A stretch of 64,000 nucleotides of DNA, from assembly GCA_021832345.1 (NCBI GenBank), contig JAKBKY010000006.1, positions 62,001 through 126,000 of the forward strand, given 5' to 3'. Position 1 is the first letter of the stretch, and each line of letters starts with the position of its first letter. Made by a program: the position numbers and the translations under genes. The stretch comes from a bacterium (GTDB lineage: Bacteria; Vulcanimicrobiota; Vulcanimicrobiia; Vulcanimicrobiales; Vulcanimicrobiaceae). Under the pieces are notes generated by a model, which was given only the letters and a program-made list of their open reading frames with translations, did not search any database and had not been told where the DNA came from. Shown one piece after another: positions 51,760 through 61,697 of the stretch.

Positions 51760-52713
51760 ATGTTGGTTCAACCCCAAGGCTCCCCCATGGCCACGCTAGA
51801 GTCGTGGCTCACCGGCACCCCGGTCGACGGCGCCGGCGGCGGTTTCCCCCAGGGCGGCCTGCCCGCAAACGACGGCATCTCGCGACTGCTTCCACCTTCG
51901 ATGGGCGGCACGAACGGTGCCCATCAAGCAGGCTCGCCGGCGGCGTTTCCGTGGTTGCCGCAGTTCGGCGACGGCAATCCGCTGGCGTCGATTCTCAACT
52001 CGCTCATGCAGGTCGTCGGCGCACTGATGCAACTGATGGGCGGCACACCCCCGAACGGGCCCGGCACGCCGCCCCTGCCCGGCAACGAAACCGCGTTCAA
52101 TAACGCGACCGCAAGCTCCACCGGCGATCCGCATCTCGCCTTTAACGGGACGGCCAGCGATGGGAGCTCCGAAAACGCGCACTGGGACAGCATGGCCGGC
52201 CACGCCGATCTCCTCGACTCCGATTCCATCCCGGGCGGCTTTCAAATCTCCACGACCGCAACGCCCCCAAACGCGCAAGGCATCTCCTGGAACCAGAACG
52301 CTACGGTGACGACCAATAACGGCGCAACCCAAGTGACGCTGGACGCCGGCGGCAACGCGTCGATCGTCGACGGCGGTCAACAATACCGACTCAGCAACGG
52401 ACAATCCGCAACGTTGAGCAACGGCGAGACGGTAACGCGCAATGCCGACGGATATCTTGCCATCACGGCCACCGACGGGCAAGGCGGCAGTATCACCACC
52501 ACGCTCAGTGACAACGGCACGGGAGTCGACGTCCATGTGAGCGCTCAAGGCGTGGACCTCGGTGGAGACCTGGTCAACCAAACGCCGGCCGGGCCAACGC
52601 CCCCTCCCACGAACGGCCCGTTCCCTCCGATTCACATCATCCCACCGTGGCGCCGTCTGGGCAACGCAGTCCAAGGGCCTCCCACGCATTGGGGTTCGGT
52701 CAATCTCGAATAG
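51760..52713 (+). CDS. GDPH-motif repeat-rich protein (possible autocleavage/VWD-like)
   Basis: 317 residues, no classical signal peptide, strong AGGAGG seven bases before ATG 51760. Residues 1-115 are Gly/Pro-rich with one short hydrophobic stretch (SILNSLMQVVGALMQLMG); then TGDPHLAFNG at 121-130 and a beta-rich Asn/Thr/Gly repeat region (VTLDAGGNASIVDGGQQYRLSNGQSATLSNGETVTRNADGYLAITATDGQGGS). GDPH is the hallmark of VWF type D and of DUF1521/MIIA domains, where cleavage occurs at Asp-Pro on metal binding. The Asp-rich stretch after it (DLLDSDS) could bind Ca. The function is unproven. Confidence 0.6.
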   Translation: MLVQPQGSPMATLESWLTGTPVDGAGGGFPQGGLPANDGISRLLPPSMGGTNGAHQAGSPAAFPWLPQFGDGNPLASILNSLMQVVGALMQLMGGTPPNGPGTPPLPGNETAFNNATASSTGDPHLAFNGTASDGSSENAHWDSMAGHADLLDSDSIPGGFQISTTATPPNAQGISWNQNATVTTNNGATQVTLDAGGNASIVDGGQQYRLSNGQSATLSNGETVTRNADGYLAITATDGQGGSITTTLSDNGTGVDVHVSAQGVDLGGDLVNQTPAGPTPPPTNGPFPPIHIIPPWRRLGNAVQGPPTHWGSVNLE

Positions 52714-52805
52714 GAAGCGATGAGCGCCTCGAAGGCAGGCCAATGGGGCGGGAGTGGGGGTAAGTAGAATGTAATCAACGGCAGCCCTTGAAGAAACGAG
52801 GCATT

Positions 52806-53261
52806 ATGAAACGTACACTACTCGCGCTCTTCCTCGCTCTCGCGTTACCCATCATCACGAGCGCGCAACAATCCTCCGTTCCGGCCGCCGGCATGATGCA
52901 GATGCACGCGCAGATGCGCACGAAAATCCTAGGCCTGCTGACGCCGGAGCAGAAAACGCTGCTCGCTAAGGTCGTCGGTCAGCTTGCAATCGCGCCCAAC
53001 CCCGATCTCGGTGCAGCCGCAAGTCAACTCGACGCAGCGCTCTCGCCAACCCAAAAGCAAACGATCCTTAGCCGGCACCAAGCTATGATGAAGCAGATGC
53101 AATCGATGCGCGACGGCATGATGGCCCACAGTATGGGCGGCATGAAGACCGGCGGCATGAAGGCCGGCGGCATGTGCGGTGGCAAGCACGGCATGAACGA
53201 TCCCGGCGTGATCCTGATCATGATGGCGACGCATTGGGGGCCGATGGGCCCCGGCAAGTAA
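52806..53261 (+). CDS. Periplasmic Met-rich LTXXQ/Spy-like protein
   Basis: 151 residues: signal peptide (KRTLLALFLALALPIITSA), a Spy/CpxP-like helical segment (LGLLTPEQKTLLAKVV; LSPTQKQTILSRHQAMMKQMQSM, two LTxxQ-type motifs), then a Met/Gly-rich tail (MGGMKTGGMKAGGMCGGKHGM) that could bind Cu or Ag. ATG 52806 has GAGG about five bases upstream. Roles in chaperoning or metal tolerance are inferred from the family. Confidence 0.7.
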   Translation: MKRTLLALFLALALPIITSAQQSSVPAAGMMQMHAQMRTKILGLLTPEQKTLLAKVVGQLAIAPNPDLGAAASQLDAALSPTQKQTILSRHQAMMKQMQSMRDGMMAHSMGGMKTGGMKAGGMCGGKHGMNDPGVILIMMATHWGPMGPGK

Positions 53262-53557
53262 GCGGTTCTTTGTGGGCGTTTCCGACGCGGCCGCTCGAGG
53301 TTCTCACCAACAGCGGCCTCTCCGAGATCATGCAACTGCGTGTGCCGATTCGCCAACTCGGTGAGGCTAGCGGGCTCCACAAGGACGCCGTCACCTATAA
53401 CCACAAACCCTGGCCGGGCGGCTGATGTATGGGCAGACGGCTTTTCTGCCCATAAAAGGCGGCGCAATCCTAGGCCACTGAGGTGGAAGCAAGGATGGTG
53501 CCGGGCGAAAGAGACAGAACAAGTGCTCCAAGACGTCTCGAACGAAGGAGCGCAGCG
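53262..53557. other. Intergenic region of 296 bases
   Basis: No convincing gene. A short plus-strand frame (53330-53425) lacks family resemblance. It holds a perfect hairpin at 53428-53454 and the AAGGAG of the following VOC gene. It may be a decayed gene or untranslated leader. Confidence 0.5.
53428..53454. repeat. Perfect 10-bp-stem hairpin
   Basis: TATGGGCAGA-CGGCTTT-TCTGCCCATA. The stem is strong, but the plus strand continues with AAAAGG instead of T-residues, so it is not a standard intrinsic terminator in either direction. It could stabilise or process the upstream mRNA. Confidence 0.5.
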
Positions 53558-53931
53558 ATGGTGACTCAACGTCCGTTCAACGTCGCCGGAATGGACCTCA
53601 GCGGCTACATGGTCAAGGATGCGCCTCGGGCGATCGCCTTCTATCGCGACGTGCTGGGACTCGAACCGGTAACCGTGTATCCCGACGACCGCGGGGCGGA
53701 GTATGAACTGCCCGACGGGACGACGTTCGGCCTGTGGGGCGGAGGCGGTCGCGTGATGCCGTTCCAGCCCAGCAACGGCATCCTGTTTGCGATCGACGAT
53801 CTCGATGCGGCCGTCGCGGCGGTAAAAGAGCCCCGGTCCTGATGGAAACCGAGACGACGATGTGCCGGATGGCGATGATCAACGATACGGAAGGCAACCT
53901 CATAACCTTACACAAACGCAAAGCTTCGTGA
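53558..53931 (+). pseudogene. VOC/glyoxalase superfamily protein, frameshifted
   Basis: ATG 53558 has AAGGAG eight bases upstream. The first frame encodes a VOC domain (DLSGYMVKDAPRAIAFYRDVLGLEPVTVYPDDRGAEYELPDGTTFGLW...) but stops at 53842 just after VAAVKE. The expected end (APVLMETETTMCRMAMINDTEGNLITLHKRK) continues in another frame to 53931. The lesion is around 53826-53834 (GTAAAAGAGCCCC): one base too many or two too few. It could be a real pseudogene, an assembly error at the C-run, or recoding. Confidence 0.8.
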
Positions 53932-53978
53932 CGCGTTTGTGGTAGATTCGTAAACGTGTGTGATTGTCGGAGGGATGC

Positions 53979-54173
53979 ATGACATTGAAGTGTTTGGGCA
54001 CCCTATCAACAATCCTAGCGGTTATGTTTACAGCGGCTGGCTGTGCTTCTCGCTCCTCTAGCGGCACGCACGCATCTGCATCTGCAAGGAGCCATGGCGA
54101 CTCAACGAACAACTATTCTCTCGCTAGTAATAGGAGGGAACTTAATCTACGACTTTACGTGCGGGATCATTAA
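53979..54173 (+). CDS. Putative small lipoprotein
   Basis: 64 residues: hydrophobic leader with a lipobox-like FTAAGC (MTLKCLGTLSTILAVMFTAAGC) and a Ser-rich polar tail. GGAGGG sits four bases before ATG 53979. The base composition is low-GC like the following restriction-modification genes. It overlaps the end of the HTH gene on the other strand by 32 bp. It may be a chance open frame. Confidence 0.4.
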   Translation: MTLKCLGTLSTILAVMFTAAGCASRSSSGTHASASARSHGDSTNNYSLASNRRELNLRLYVRDH

Positions 54174-54360
54174 AGAGCGCCTCAATACGCCGCTTCTGAT
54201 CTGGCTTGGGTTCTTGGCCGATGGAAAGGTTATAGAAAACGTTCCGCGTTATCCCTGCGCGCGTTCGGAACTCTTCCTGCGTTAGGCCAGTTGCCCTAAA
54301 GCGCGCCTTAAACTCCTCGGCCCGCTTTCTTTTCGCAAGTGTCTTGGGATCGTCGGCCAT
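54142..54360 (-). CDS. XRE-family HTH regulator linked to restriction-modification system
   Basis: 72 residues: basic leader then a Cro/C1-type HTH (LTQEEFRTRAGITRNVFYNLSIGQEPKPDQKRRIEALF). The size matches controller (C) proteins of type II systems, but here it is the last gene of the M-R-HTH unit instead of preceding R. It overlaps the endonuclease stop by one base (TAATG). Confidence 0.78.
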   Translation of the reverse strand: MADDPKTLAKRKRAEEFKARFRATGLTQEEFRTRAGITRNVFYNLSIGQEPKPDQKRRIEALFNDPARKVVD

Positions 54361-55091
54361 TATTTCACCTTCTGAGTCGCGAGGAATGTCCTAATGTGCC
54401 CCTCCAGTTGAGTTGCGAACTTGACGAAAGTCATATCCTCGGCCTGGTGCGTCAAGACAGTTGGCTTGGCGTTGGTCGCTAGCGTAAGGCATACCGCCTG
54501 GTACTTACGCTCCAGCATAAGTCGACGCAAAAGCCATTCATAACGTTGAGCGTAAGATGCGCGTTTGAATACGGAGTCAACTTGGAAATGAGGCTCCGCG
54601 TTCTTCAGAGGCTTGTGGACCGCAGCGCAATCCTCCAAGATGAAAGCGTAACCAATCAAGGGGGCGATGACGCTCTTACCAAGCCTTCCCTCGCGATACG
54701 CCGTCCACAAATCCTCCGCTACGCCGACAGCTTCTTCAGCCCTGTTGTTCGCGTTGTTCCCGAACGACGGGCCAACCTGTGCCTTGAACTCGATAGCTGC
54801 CACGAGGTGGGAATCTACCAGAACGAGTAGATCCCATTTTTTCTCAGGTCGATAGTAGCCGGGCAGTTCCAATGTGGCGCGGATGTGAATATGTCCGTCC
54901 AGGCACCCGGCGTCTCGAACGATGTCCTTAGCCAACGCGATAATCTCATTCATGTGGAGGCCGCCGGTGACCTGAGAACGCGCCCCAGCGTCGCTGCGTC
55001 CGGCAGCAGCCTGGCGTGCTGCTTGGTCCGACCGCTGATCCCAAAAATGCTGCACGGCGGCCTGGTACCGTGCGAGTATATCAGCCAACAC
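54360..55091 (-). CDS. Type II restriction endonuclease, PaeR7I/XhoI family
   Basis: 243 residues. The block PGYYRPEKKWDLLVLVDSHLVAAIEFKAQVGPSFGNNANNRAEEAVGVAEDLWTAYREG is the PaeR7I/XhoI core, with PD-(D/E)xK-type residues Asp (KKWDLL) and Glu-x-Lys (EFK). Relatives cut C/TCGAG. The GTG start (55091) is six bases after the methyltransferase stop; TTG 55088 is an alternative. No good ribosome-binding site is seen, so translation is probably coupled. Confidence 0.88.
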   Translation of the reverse strand: MLADILARYQAAVQHFWDQRSDQAARQAAAGRSDAGARSQVTGGLHMNEIIALAKDIVRDAGCLDGHIHIRATLELPGYYRPEKKWDLLVLVDSHLVAAIEFKAQVGPSFGNNANNRAEEAVGVAEDLWTAYREGRLGKSVIAPLIGYAFILEDCAAVHKPLKNAEPHFQVDSVFKRASYAQRYEWLLRRLMLERKYQAVCLTLATNAKPTVLTHQAEDMTFVKFATQLEGHIRTFLATQKVK

Positions 55092-55097
55092 GACGCT

Positions 55098-56030
55098 TTA
55101 TTCTTTTCGAAGAACTTCGAGGGTCGGCCCTTTGCCGAACAATGATTCCTGCGCGACCTCGTCTCTTATACGATCGAGCGCAAGTCTGAAGTATTTCGGG
55201 TCGAGTTCGCTCCCAATGCTGTTGCGACCAGCGCGCATCGCGGCCAACGTTGTTGTTCCAGTTCCTAGGAATGGATCAAGAACCGTATCTTCGGTAAACG
55301 AGAACATACGGACTAGCCGATAGGCAAGTTCAATCGGAAAAGGCGCGGGATGCTCCTTGGTGGATGCGCCCGTGACGCCCATCCACGCCGATTTGAACCA
55401 GTCCTTATATTCCTCCTTAGTCATCTTCGAGCGCTTGCGCTGTTCATCGGTCGGCTTACGATAGCCCCCGGGTTTGCGGAGCATGAGGATATACTCGGTA
55501 TCGTTCTTCAGTATTGCGTTCGGTTCAAACGGTTTCCCAAGGAAGGAGGAACCATTTTCTACTTCATAGCTTGCGTTTGTAATCTTGTGCCAATAGATCG
55601 GCGTGAGATAATCAAAGCCAATTCGACGAGCGCGTACAGAGATGTCAGCATGAAGTGGAACGACCTGATGGCGACCCTTGTTGCGCCGCCGCGACAGACA
55701 GACGTCTCCGACAACACAAACCAAACGCCCGCCGGGCACCAGCGCACGATAACAATGGCGCCAGACTTGGTCGAGTTCGTCGTGAAAGCGCTCGTAGTCA
55801 ACAACGTCCCCAAGTTGACCCGGATAGTCATTGTATTTTTTTAGGGTCCAGTATGGCGGCGACGTGACAACGAGGTGCACGGACTCGCCTCCGATCCAAT
55901 CCAAGTGCCGAGCATCGCCTTGCCGAAGAATATGCCTAGTTGCAGTCAAAGATTTTGTATCGACGCGCGAGTTAGCGCACCGCGGTTTCCTGGGCGTCTC
56001 GGACGCGAGCTCCCCAAGCGTTTCTAACAT
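55098..56030 (-). CDS. Type II DNA adenine methyltransferase (PaeR7I/XhoI partner)
   Basis: 310 residues from ATG 56030 (TTG 56057 is an alternative). Beta-class amino-methyltransferase order: catalytic motif IV TSPPYW near the N-terminus and SAM-binding motif I DPFLGTGTTTLAAMRAGRNSIGSELD near the C-terminus. It is presumed to protect the same site as the adjacent endonuclease. Base composition is lower in GC than the flanking core genes. Confidence 0.9.
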   Translation of the reverse strand: MLETLGELASETPRKPRCANSRVDTKSLTATRHILRQGDARHLDWIGGESVHLVVTSPPYWTLKKYNDYPGQLGDVVDYERFHDELDQVWRHCYRALVPGGRLVCVVGDVCLSRRRNKGRHQVVPLHADISVRARRIGFDYLTPIYWHKITNASYEVENGSSFLGKPFEPNAILKNDTEYILMLRKPGGYRKPTDEQRKRSKMTKEEYKDWFKSAWMGVTGASTKEHPAPFPIELAYRLVRMFSFTEDTVLDPFLGTGTTTLAAMRAGRNSIGSELDPKYFRLALDRIRDEVAQESLFGKGPTLEVLRKE

Positions 56031-56350
56031 TGATATCGTATTTCGACGAATCCGCAATTTTCGCCTTGCACTTAAACGCTCACACCGCTAATGAACGACG
56101 ATGATCGTCGAGCGACTTTGAGCGCTGGCCGTGATCGCTCGCACGACGGGCCTATCGCTCGCGGCCTGCTCGCGCTTCCGCGCTGGAATCCGTGTGCCGC
56201 ACCCGCGCCATTGGCCGGCCTCGAGGCGCTCGTCGGGTGAGAGCCGGAGTGAGGACTCAGCGTCGAAGTCTAGGCCCAGCGCGCAGGCGGCGCCGATCGC
56301 AGGCGCCGCACCTGCGGGCACCCCCCGCCTAGCGGCCCGCGCCGAGCCCG
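56031..56350. other. Intergenic region between methyltransferase and secA
   Basis: 320 bases. GC-rich on the secA side, AT-richer near the methyltransferase, so the composition boundary of the island is about 56090-56110. A minus-strand open frame (56088-56372) runs into the secA end but shows no family motif. It likely contains the methyltransferase promoter. Confidence 0.45.
56096..56110. repeat. 15-bp palindrome upstream of the methyltransferase
   Basis: CGACGAT-G-ATCGTCG, 7-bp perfect arms around one base, 66 bases before the methyltransferase ATG and at the composition boundary. It is a candidate operator for the HTH protein. Confidence 0.4.
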
Positions 56351-58993
56351 CTAGGGAGCGGCTCCGTGGCACTTCTTGAATTTTTTGCCGCTTCCGCAGG
56401 GGCAGAGGTCGTTGCGCCCGACCTTCGGTTGATCGCGATGCACCGGTTTCTGTGGTTCTCCGTCACCCAAATTGGTGTGCAACGCTGCGGGCCGGCGGCC
56501 GGAACCCGGCATCGGCCCAAGCAAGGCCTCCGCTTCGCTCCCCGAGAGGTATCCAGCCGGCACAGCAGGCTGCGCAAACATCGCGCCGCTGGGAATCTCT
56601 TCGTAGCCGGGCATGTTCGCCGTAAACTCTTCCGGCGACTGTGATTGCTCGATCACGACGTGGAAGACGCCCTTGATCGCTTCATCCGCAATGTTATTCT
56701 TGAGGTCTTCAAAGATCTCGTATGCCTCTTTTTCGTATTCGACACGCGGATCTTTTTGACCGTACCCTCGTAGGCCGATCCCATTCTTGAGATGGTCCAT
56801 CACGTAGAGATGATCCACCCACTGCCGATCGATGATCGGCAGGAGCAGATAGCGTTGCTCCACGATGCGCATGATCTCGGGCCCCACTTCCCGCTCTTTT
56901 GCCTCGTAGAGATCGAGAGCCACGGTGTTGAGGGCGCGGCGAATCTCCTCGCGATCTTTTCCGTCAAGGTCCGCAACGCTGATGCGTTCCTTGATGGGGA
57001 AGATCACTTCGAGTTCGTTGAGCATCTCGGCGAGATCCCACTCACTCGGGTGCGCATTCTCCGGCGCGTTCTGGGAGAGAGTTTCGTCAATCTTGGCTTC
57101 AAGTGTTTGCAGCATGAACGCACGGGAATCAAACGTCCCTTCCAGAATCGCTCGACGATCGGCGTAGATGATCTCACGCTGCTTATTCATCACGTCGTCA
57201 TACTCAAGGACATGCTTACGCGCTTCGTAGTTATGATTCTCAACTTTCCCCTGTGCGCGTTCGATCGATTTCGTCACCAGCCCGGATTCGATCGGCATCT
57301 CGTCCGTAAAGCCCACCCGCTCCATGATCGAATTCATGCGCTCGCCTCCGAAGAGACGCATGACTTCATCTTCTAAGGATGCGTAGTAGCGCGTGGAACC
57401 GGGGTCGCCCTGGCGGCCGGCGCGGCCGCGCAATTGATTGTCGATGCGCCGCGCTTCATGGCGCTCCGTCCCGATGATGTGCAGACCACCCTTCTGCGCG
57501 ACGCCCTCGCCCAGTTTGATATCGGTTCCTCGGCCTGCCATATTCGTCGCGATGGTAACCTGGTGCTCTTGCCCGGCATCTTTAATGATTTCGGCCTCTT
57601 GCTCGTGATACTTTGCGTTGAGGACCTTACATTCGACGCCCTTGCGACGCAACATCGATGCCAGCAGTTCGCTCTTCTCGATCGAACGCGTGCCGACGAG
57701 TACCGGGCGACCCTTCTGATGCTCCTGGATAATCTCACCGACGACGGCGTTGAACTTCGCCTTCTCCGTCTTATAAACGATATCCGAGAAGTCTTTGCGA
57801 ACCATCGGCATATTCGTCGGGATGACCACGACATCCAAGCCGTAGATGTCGCGAAACTCGCGTTCTTCGGTCTTCGCGGTACCCGTCATGCCGGCCAGGT
57901 GCTTGTACAGGCGAAAGAGATTCTGAAAGGTAATCGTGGCCAAGGTCTGATCCTCGCCTCGAACTTTGATGCCTTCCTTGGCCTCAATGGCTTGGTGGAT
58001 TCCATCCGAATAACGCCGCCCGTACATCAATCGGCCGGTAAACTCGTCAACGATGACCACCTCGCCATCCTTGATGATGTACTGCTGGTCGAGATGGAAG
58101 AGATGCCACGCCTTCAGTGCGGCGGTGAGTTGGTGGGTGAGTTCAATGTTGCGCTGATCGTAGAGATTGCCGACGCTCAGCATCTTCTCAACCTTGGCCA
58201 CACCGGCCTCGGTAATGGGAACGGCGTGAGCTTTCTCGTCGACGGTGAAATCTTCGCCCTTCTTCAGCCGTGGGATGATCTGCGCGAACTTGGCATACAG
58301 TTCGGTTGACTCTTGGGCGGGCCCACTGATGATGAGCGGAGTACGAGCCTCGTCGATAAGGATCGAGTCGACTTCATCGACTAAGGCAAAGTAGAGTTCG
58401 CGCTGCACGAGATCTTCGAGCTGCCAGGCCATATTATCGCGCAGATAATCGAAACCAACTTCGTTGTTGGTCACATAGGTCACGTCGGAGTGGTAGACCG
58501 CACGACGCTCCGCCGGATCGAGATCGTGCTGGATAATCCCAACCGACAGCCCGAGAAATTGGTAGAGCGGTCCCATCCAGTCGGCATCACGCCGGGCCAG
58601 ATAATCGTTGACGGTCACCACGTGCACGCCGCGTCCCTCAAGCGCTCTGGCATAGACGGGCAGCGTCGCGCCGAGCGTCTTGCCTTCGCCGGTCCGCATC
58701 TCGGCGATGCGCCCTTCGTAGAGAACCTGACCGCCCATGATCTGGACATCGAAGTGGCGCATGGAGAGAACGCGCCGGCCGGCCTCGCGCACGACCGCAA
58801 AGACCTCCGCAAGCATCGAGTCGAGCGTCTCGCCCCGCTCCAGACGCCCGCGAAACTCCGCCGTCTTGCCTTGCAAGGCCTCATCGGAGAGCGCCTGGAT
58901 ATCCGGCTCCAGTGCGTTGACGCGTTGCGCCGTTCGGCGCAGACGAGCGACCTCGCGCTCGTTGCCGTCGAATATTGCCTTGAGAAATGCCAT
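56351..58993 (-). CDS. secA: Preprotein translocase subunit SecA
   Basis: 880 residues: DEAD-like motor with Walker [27 protein letters not shown], the preprotein cross-linking domain, [13 protein letters not shown] and [24 protein letters not shown], a helical scaffold, and a C-terminal SEC-C zinc motif ([16 protein letters not shown]) that binds SecB or ribosomes. It drives Sec export. In many bacteria prfB follows directly; here about 4.7 kb of other genes intervene. Confidence 0.96.
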   Translation of the reverse strand: MAFLKAIFDGNEREVARLRRTAQRVNALEPDIQALSDEALQGKTAEFRGRLERGETLDSMLAEVFAVVREAGRRVLSMRHFDVQIMGGQVLYEGRIAEMRTGEGKTLGATLPVYARALEGRGVHVVTVNDYLARRDADWMGPLYQFLGLSVGIIQHDLDPAERRAVYHSDVTYVTNNEVGFDYLRDNMAWQLEDLVQRELYFALVDEVDSILIDEARTPLIISGPAQESTELYAKFAQIIPRLKKGEDFTVDEKAHAVPITEAGVAKVEKMLSVGNLYDQRNIELTHQLTAALKAWHLFHLDQQYIIKDGEVVIVDEFTGRLMYGRRYSDGIHQAIEAKEGIKVRGEDQTLATITFQNLFRLYKHLAGMTGTAKTEEREFRDIYGLDVVVIPTNMPMVRKDFSDIVYKTEKAKFNAVVGEIIQEHQKGRPVLVGTRSIEKSELLASMLRRKGVECKVLNAKYHEQEAEIIKDAGQEHQVTIATNMAGRGTDIKLGEGVAQKGGLHIIGTERHEARRIDNQLRGRAGRQGDPGSTRYYASLEDEVMRLFGGERMNSIMERVGFTDEMPIESGLVTKSIERAQGKVENHNYEARKHVLEYDDVMNKQREIIYADRRAILEGTFDSRAFMLQTLEAKIDETLSQNAPENAHPSEWDLAEMLNELEVIFPIKERISVADLDGKDREEIRRALNTVALDLYEAKEREVGPEIMRIVEQRYLLLPIIDRQWVDHLYVMDHLKNGIGLRGYGQKDPRVEYEKEAYEIFEDLKNNIADEAIKGVFHVVIEQSQSPEEFTANMPGYEEIPSGAMFAQPAVPAGYLSGSEAEALLGPMPGSGRRPAALHTNLGDGEPQKPVHRDQPKVGRNDLCPCGSGKKFKKCHGAAP

Positions 58994-59040
58994 ACTGATC
59001 TGTCTGTTCTCCGGAATGAGTGGTTCTGCCCGCGCGCCGG

Positions 59041-61689
59041 CTATGCTGGGCGTGGCAGAGACGGAAGCAACTCGCTTGCGCAGAGGGGCAAGGAGACAGT
59101 AAAGGTACTGCCTTCCTGCTCCTTGGAGGTAACGGTGATCGTGCCGCCGTGAACGTCCACGACCTTACGGGCGGTATAGAGGCCGATCCCGGTACCGGCG
59201 ATGCCGAGCCGTTTGGCGTTGCTAGCGCGACCGAAGCGTGTAAAGAGTCCCTCCATCTCGCCGACTGGAATACCGATCCCATGATCGGTCACGCGCAAGA
59301 GTACCCGGTCGGCTTCGCGCAGGAGCGAGACGTTCACGCCGTCGGTAGAGTACTTTAGTGCATTGGAGAACAGGTTATCGAGCACATGGCGGAAGCGTGA
59401 CGGGTCGATCGAAACGGGAAGCCTTTCGCACGGCAACTCGAACTCGATCCGCTCGGCCTCTCGCCCGAACGACTCAACGGCCAGTGCAACAAAATCCCCC
59501 AGATCGACAACGGAACGGTCCAGCGAGAAGCCTTCGGCCTGCGTACGAGCCAGAATCAGCGCATCGTCCGAGAGACGCACCAGGCGCTGCGTCTGCATGG
59601 CGATGGTTTCGATCTCCTCCCGGCGATCGGTATCTTCTTCAAGCAACAGTTCGCAGTAGCCGAGAATGACGGTGAGCGGCCCCCGAAAGTCGTGGGCCAG
59701 CATGGCGATGAGGTCGTCCTTGAACTGACTGGACTCACGTAGCGCGGCGTTGGCATGGGAGGTGGCCTCAAAGAGATCGAGGTTGCGGACCGCTAGCGCA
59801 AAGAGTATCCCTAGTTCCTGCAACAGCCGAAGCTCATCGCGTGAGAAGCGGCGCTCGCCGTCTTTGCCGACAATGAGGTAAGCCCCGGCAAACTCTCGCC
59901 CGCCCTCAGCCGGCGAGCGCACCAGGGGAATGACGGCAAACCCATCGCCTTCGATCAAGCGTTGCACGCGCCGTTCGACCGACGTGACGTTCGCGGCTGC
60001 GACCGATGGCTCGCGCAGCTCCGGCGGCAAGGTCTCAGCCAAGCGATCGAGATCGTCCCCGAACGAACCGATGCGTTCGATCAACCCATCGGTCACCGTC
60101 AGCGCCACGGCGCGATGGGCGTCCACCAGCGTGGCTGCCAACCGGCACATCGCATCGGCAAGCGGCGTCCGTTGCGTATGACTAAGAATGGTTCGCGCCG
60201 CTTCGGCCAACGTCGCACGCTCTTGCCCTCGACGCAGTTCGCGTTCGAATGCACGGGCATTGGCCAGCGCTAGTTCAAGATGCGAGCCGAGCGTTCGAAA
60301 GAACGTCCCCCGCTCCGCCGCGCTCACATCGAAGGCCTCTTGATCGTAGGTGAGCGCCAACATCCCCCAGAGCGACCCTTCGACGCGCAGCGGTACAACG
60401 ACGCCGGTCCGATCCGCGAACACGGCGACGCGGTCTTCACGGGGAAGCAGCCTCGCCTCGGATGGCTCCTCGACGCTGAGAAACGGCATCAATCCGTCGA
60501 GACGGATGCGCTCGACAGGCGAGAAGCCGCCGATGTTGCGCATCCGAACGGCCCGGCGAACCAGGCGATCGCCTTCGATTGCATAGGCTGCGCCGTCCAC
60601 AGGGAGTTCGTGTGACACGGTGACGACGAAGACCAGCAAGACTTCGTCCACATACTGCGTGTCGCGCAATATCCGCACGACTCGCTCAAGCGCTTCTGCA
60701 CGCCCGCGGCCGGAACGCTCGCGTTCATAGAGGCGTGCATTGGTCAGCGCGAGACCCGCATGCACCGCAGCCGAGCGCAGCGCGGCGACATCGGTATCGG
60801 CCATGCCGCGCTCGCGCACAAACTGCAGGTCTAAAACGTGCTCGATGTGCCCCTCGGTGACGAGCGGAACCATGACCGCACTTGCGATCCCTTGCGTGCT
60901 CAGCAACGCATCCAGACCGGCCGGCTCAAGTTGGTCTCGTCGCACCGTCGCTCCACCAAGGACACGGCGCAAGAGCGAGTCCATCGGCACGTGACTCGGC
61001 CAGGGCGAGAGGCCCTCGTCCTGACTCACCGTAACGCAGCTTACAAAGGCATGATCGTCATCCGGGCGCCTGAGGATCACACACCGCGCGGCCGCAAACG
61101 ACTCGCGCATCGCCGAGGCCACCGCTTCGAGCAGGCGGGCGGGCTCGAGAGAACTCTGCATCCGTTCGTCGATGAGGGCCAGCACGTGCCCTTCGCGCGA
61201 CCGGCGGGTCGCAGCAACGACGCGGCGCGCAGCGCCGATCAACCGCGTCGCCACGTCGAGGTAACCGCGCAGCGTGGTACGCATCGCCTCATCAGTCAGC
61301 GCCTCGCCTTCGATGACCGCATAGCCCAAGAGATCGTCGTCCCAACGCATCTCAAGAAAGAGCAGATCGCCGATCGCGGGTGCCCCTGCGATGACGCCCG
61401 CCAAGGCGCGGCGCTGGGCGCGCGGCACAAACGCGCCGCCGGGTACGGCAAACTTGCCGAGGGCGTGAACGAACAACTTGCGCAGTTTTGCCGAACCGTC
61501 ACGCAGCGCAAACCCTCCACCCGGGGGATCGCTTTCGGTGAGCAGGCCGTCGTCTTCGAACAGCAGCACCGTCGCGCAGGCACAGGCCACGATGTCGCGC
61601 AGCCCGGCAGCGATCGAGGCCGCTCTCTGCGTCGGCGACTCGGCGTCGGCGCACGCTGAGAGCGAAGAGAGCCAGGCGGCGCTCGGCAT
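59041..61689 (-). CDS. Multi-GAF sensor histidine kinase
   Basis: 882 residues, no obvious membrane segments: several GAF-like domains (about 10-620), HisKA with phospho-His in [23 protein letters not shown], and HATPase_c with N-box [14 protein letters not shown]1 VTDHGIGIP, a short F-box-like FTRFGRA and G2 [13 protein letters not shown]. It probably senses a soluble or light/redox signal. No response regulator lies next to it. Its start is nine bases after the NHL lipoprotein stop. Confidence 0.92.
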   Translation of the reverse strand: MPSAAWLSSLSACADAESPTQRAASIAAGLRDIVACACATVLLFEDDGLLTESDPPGGGFALRDGSAKLRKLFVHALGKFAVPGGAFVPRAQRRALAGVIAGAPAIGDLLFLEMRWDDDLLGYAVIEGEALTDEAMRTTLRGYLDVATRLIGAARRVVAATRRSREGHVLALIDERMQSSLEPARLLEAVASAMRESFAAARCVILRRPDDDHAFVSCVTVSQDEGLSPWPSHVPMDSLLRRVLGGATVRRDQLEPAGLDALLSTQGIASAVMVPLVTEGHIEHVLDLQFVRERGMADTDVAALRSAAVHAGLALTNARLYERERSGRGRAEALERVVRILRDTQYVDEVLLVFVVTVSHELPVDGAAYAIEGDRLVRRAVRMRNIGGFSPVERIRLDGLMPFLSVEEPSEARLLPREDRVAVFADRTGVVVPLRVEGSLWGMLALTYDQEAFDVSAAERGTFFRTLGSHLELALANARAFERELRRGQERATLAEAARTILSHTQRTPLADAMCRLAATLVDAHRAVALTVTDGLIERIGSFGDDLDRLAETLPPELREPSVAAANVTSVERRVQRLIEGDGFAVIPLVRSPAEGGREFAGAYLIVGKDGERRFSRDELRLLQELGILFALAVRNLDLFEATSHANAALRESSQFKDDLIAMLAHDFRGPLTVILGYCELLLEEDTDRREEIETIAMQTQRLVRLSDDALILARTQAEGFSLDRSVVDLGDFVALAVESFGREAERIEFELPCERLPVSIDPSRFRHVLDNLFSNALKYSTDGVNVSLLREADRVLLRVTDHGIGIPVGEMEGLFTRFGRASNAKRLGIAGTGIGLYTARKVVDVHGGTITVTSKEQEGSTFTVSLPLCASELLPSLPRPA

Positions 61690-61697
61690 GGGATCGC

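Noticed and set aside
53558-56350. Transposon or integrative element
   Set aside because: No transposase, integrase, terminal inverted repeats or tRNA attachment site seen at the borders; only composition and context suggest transfer.
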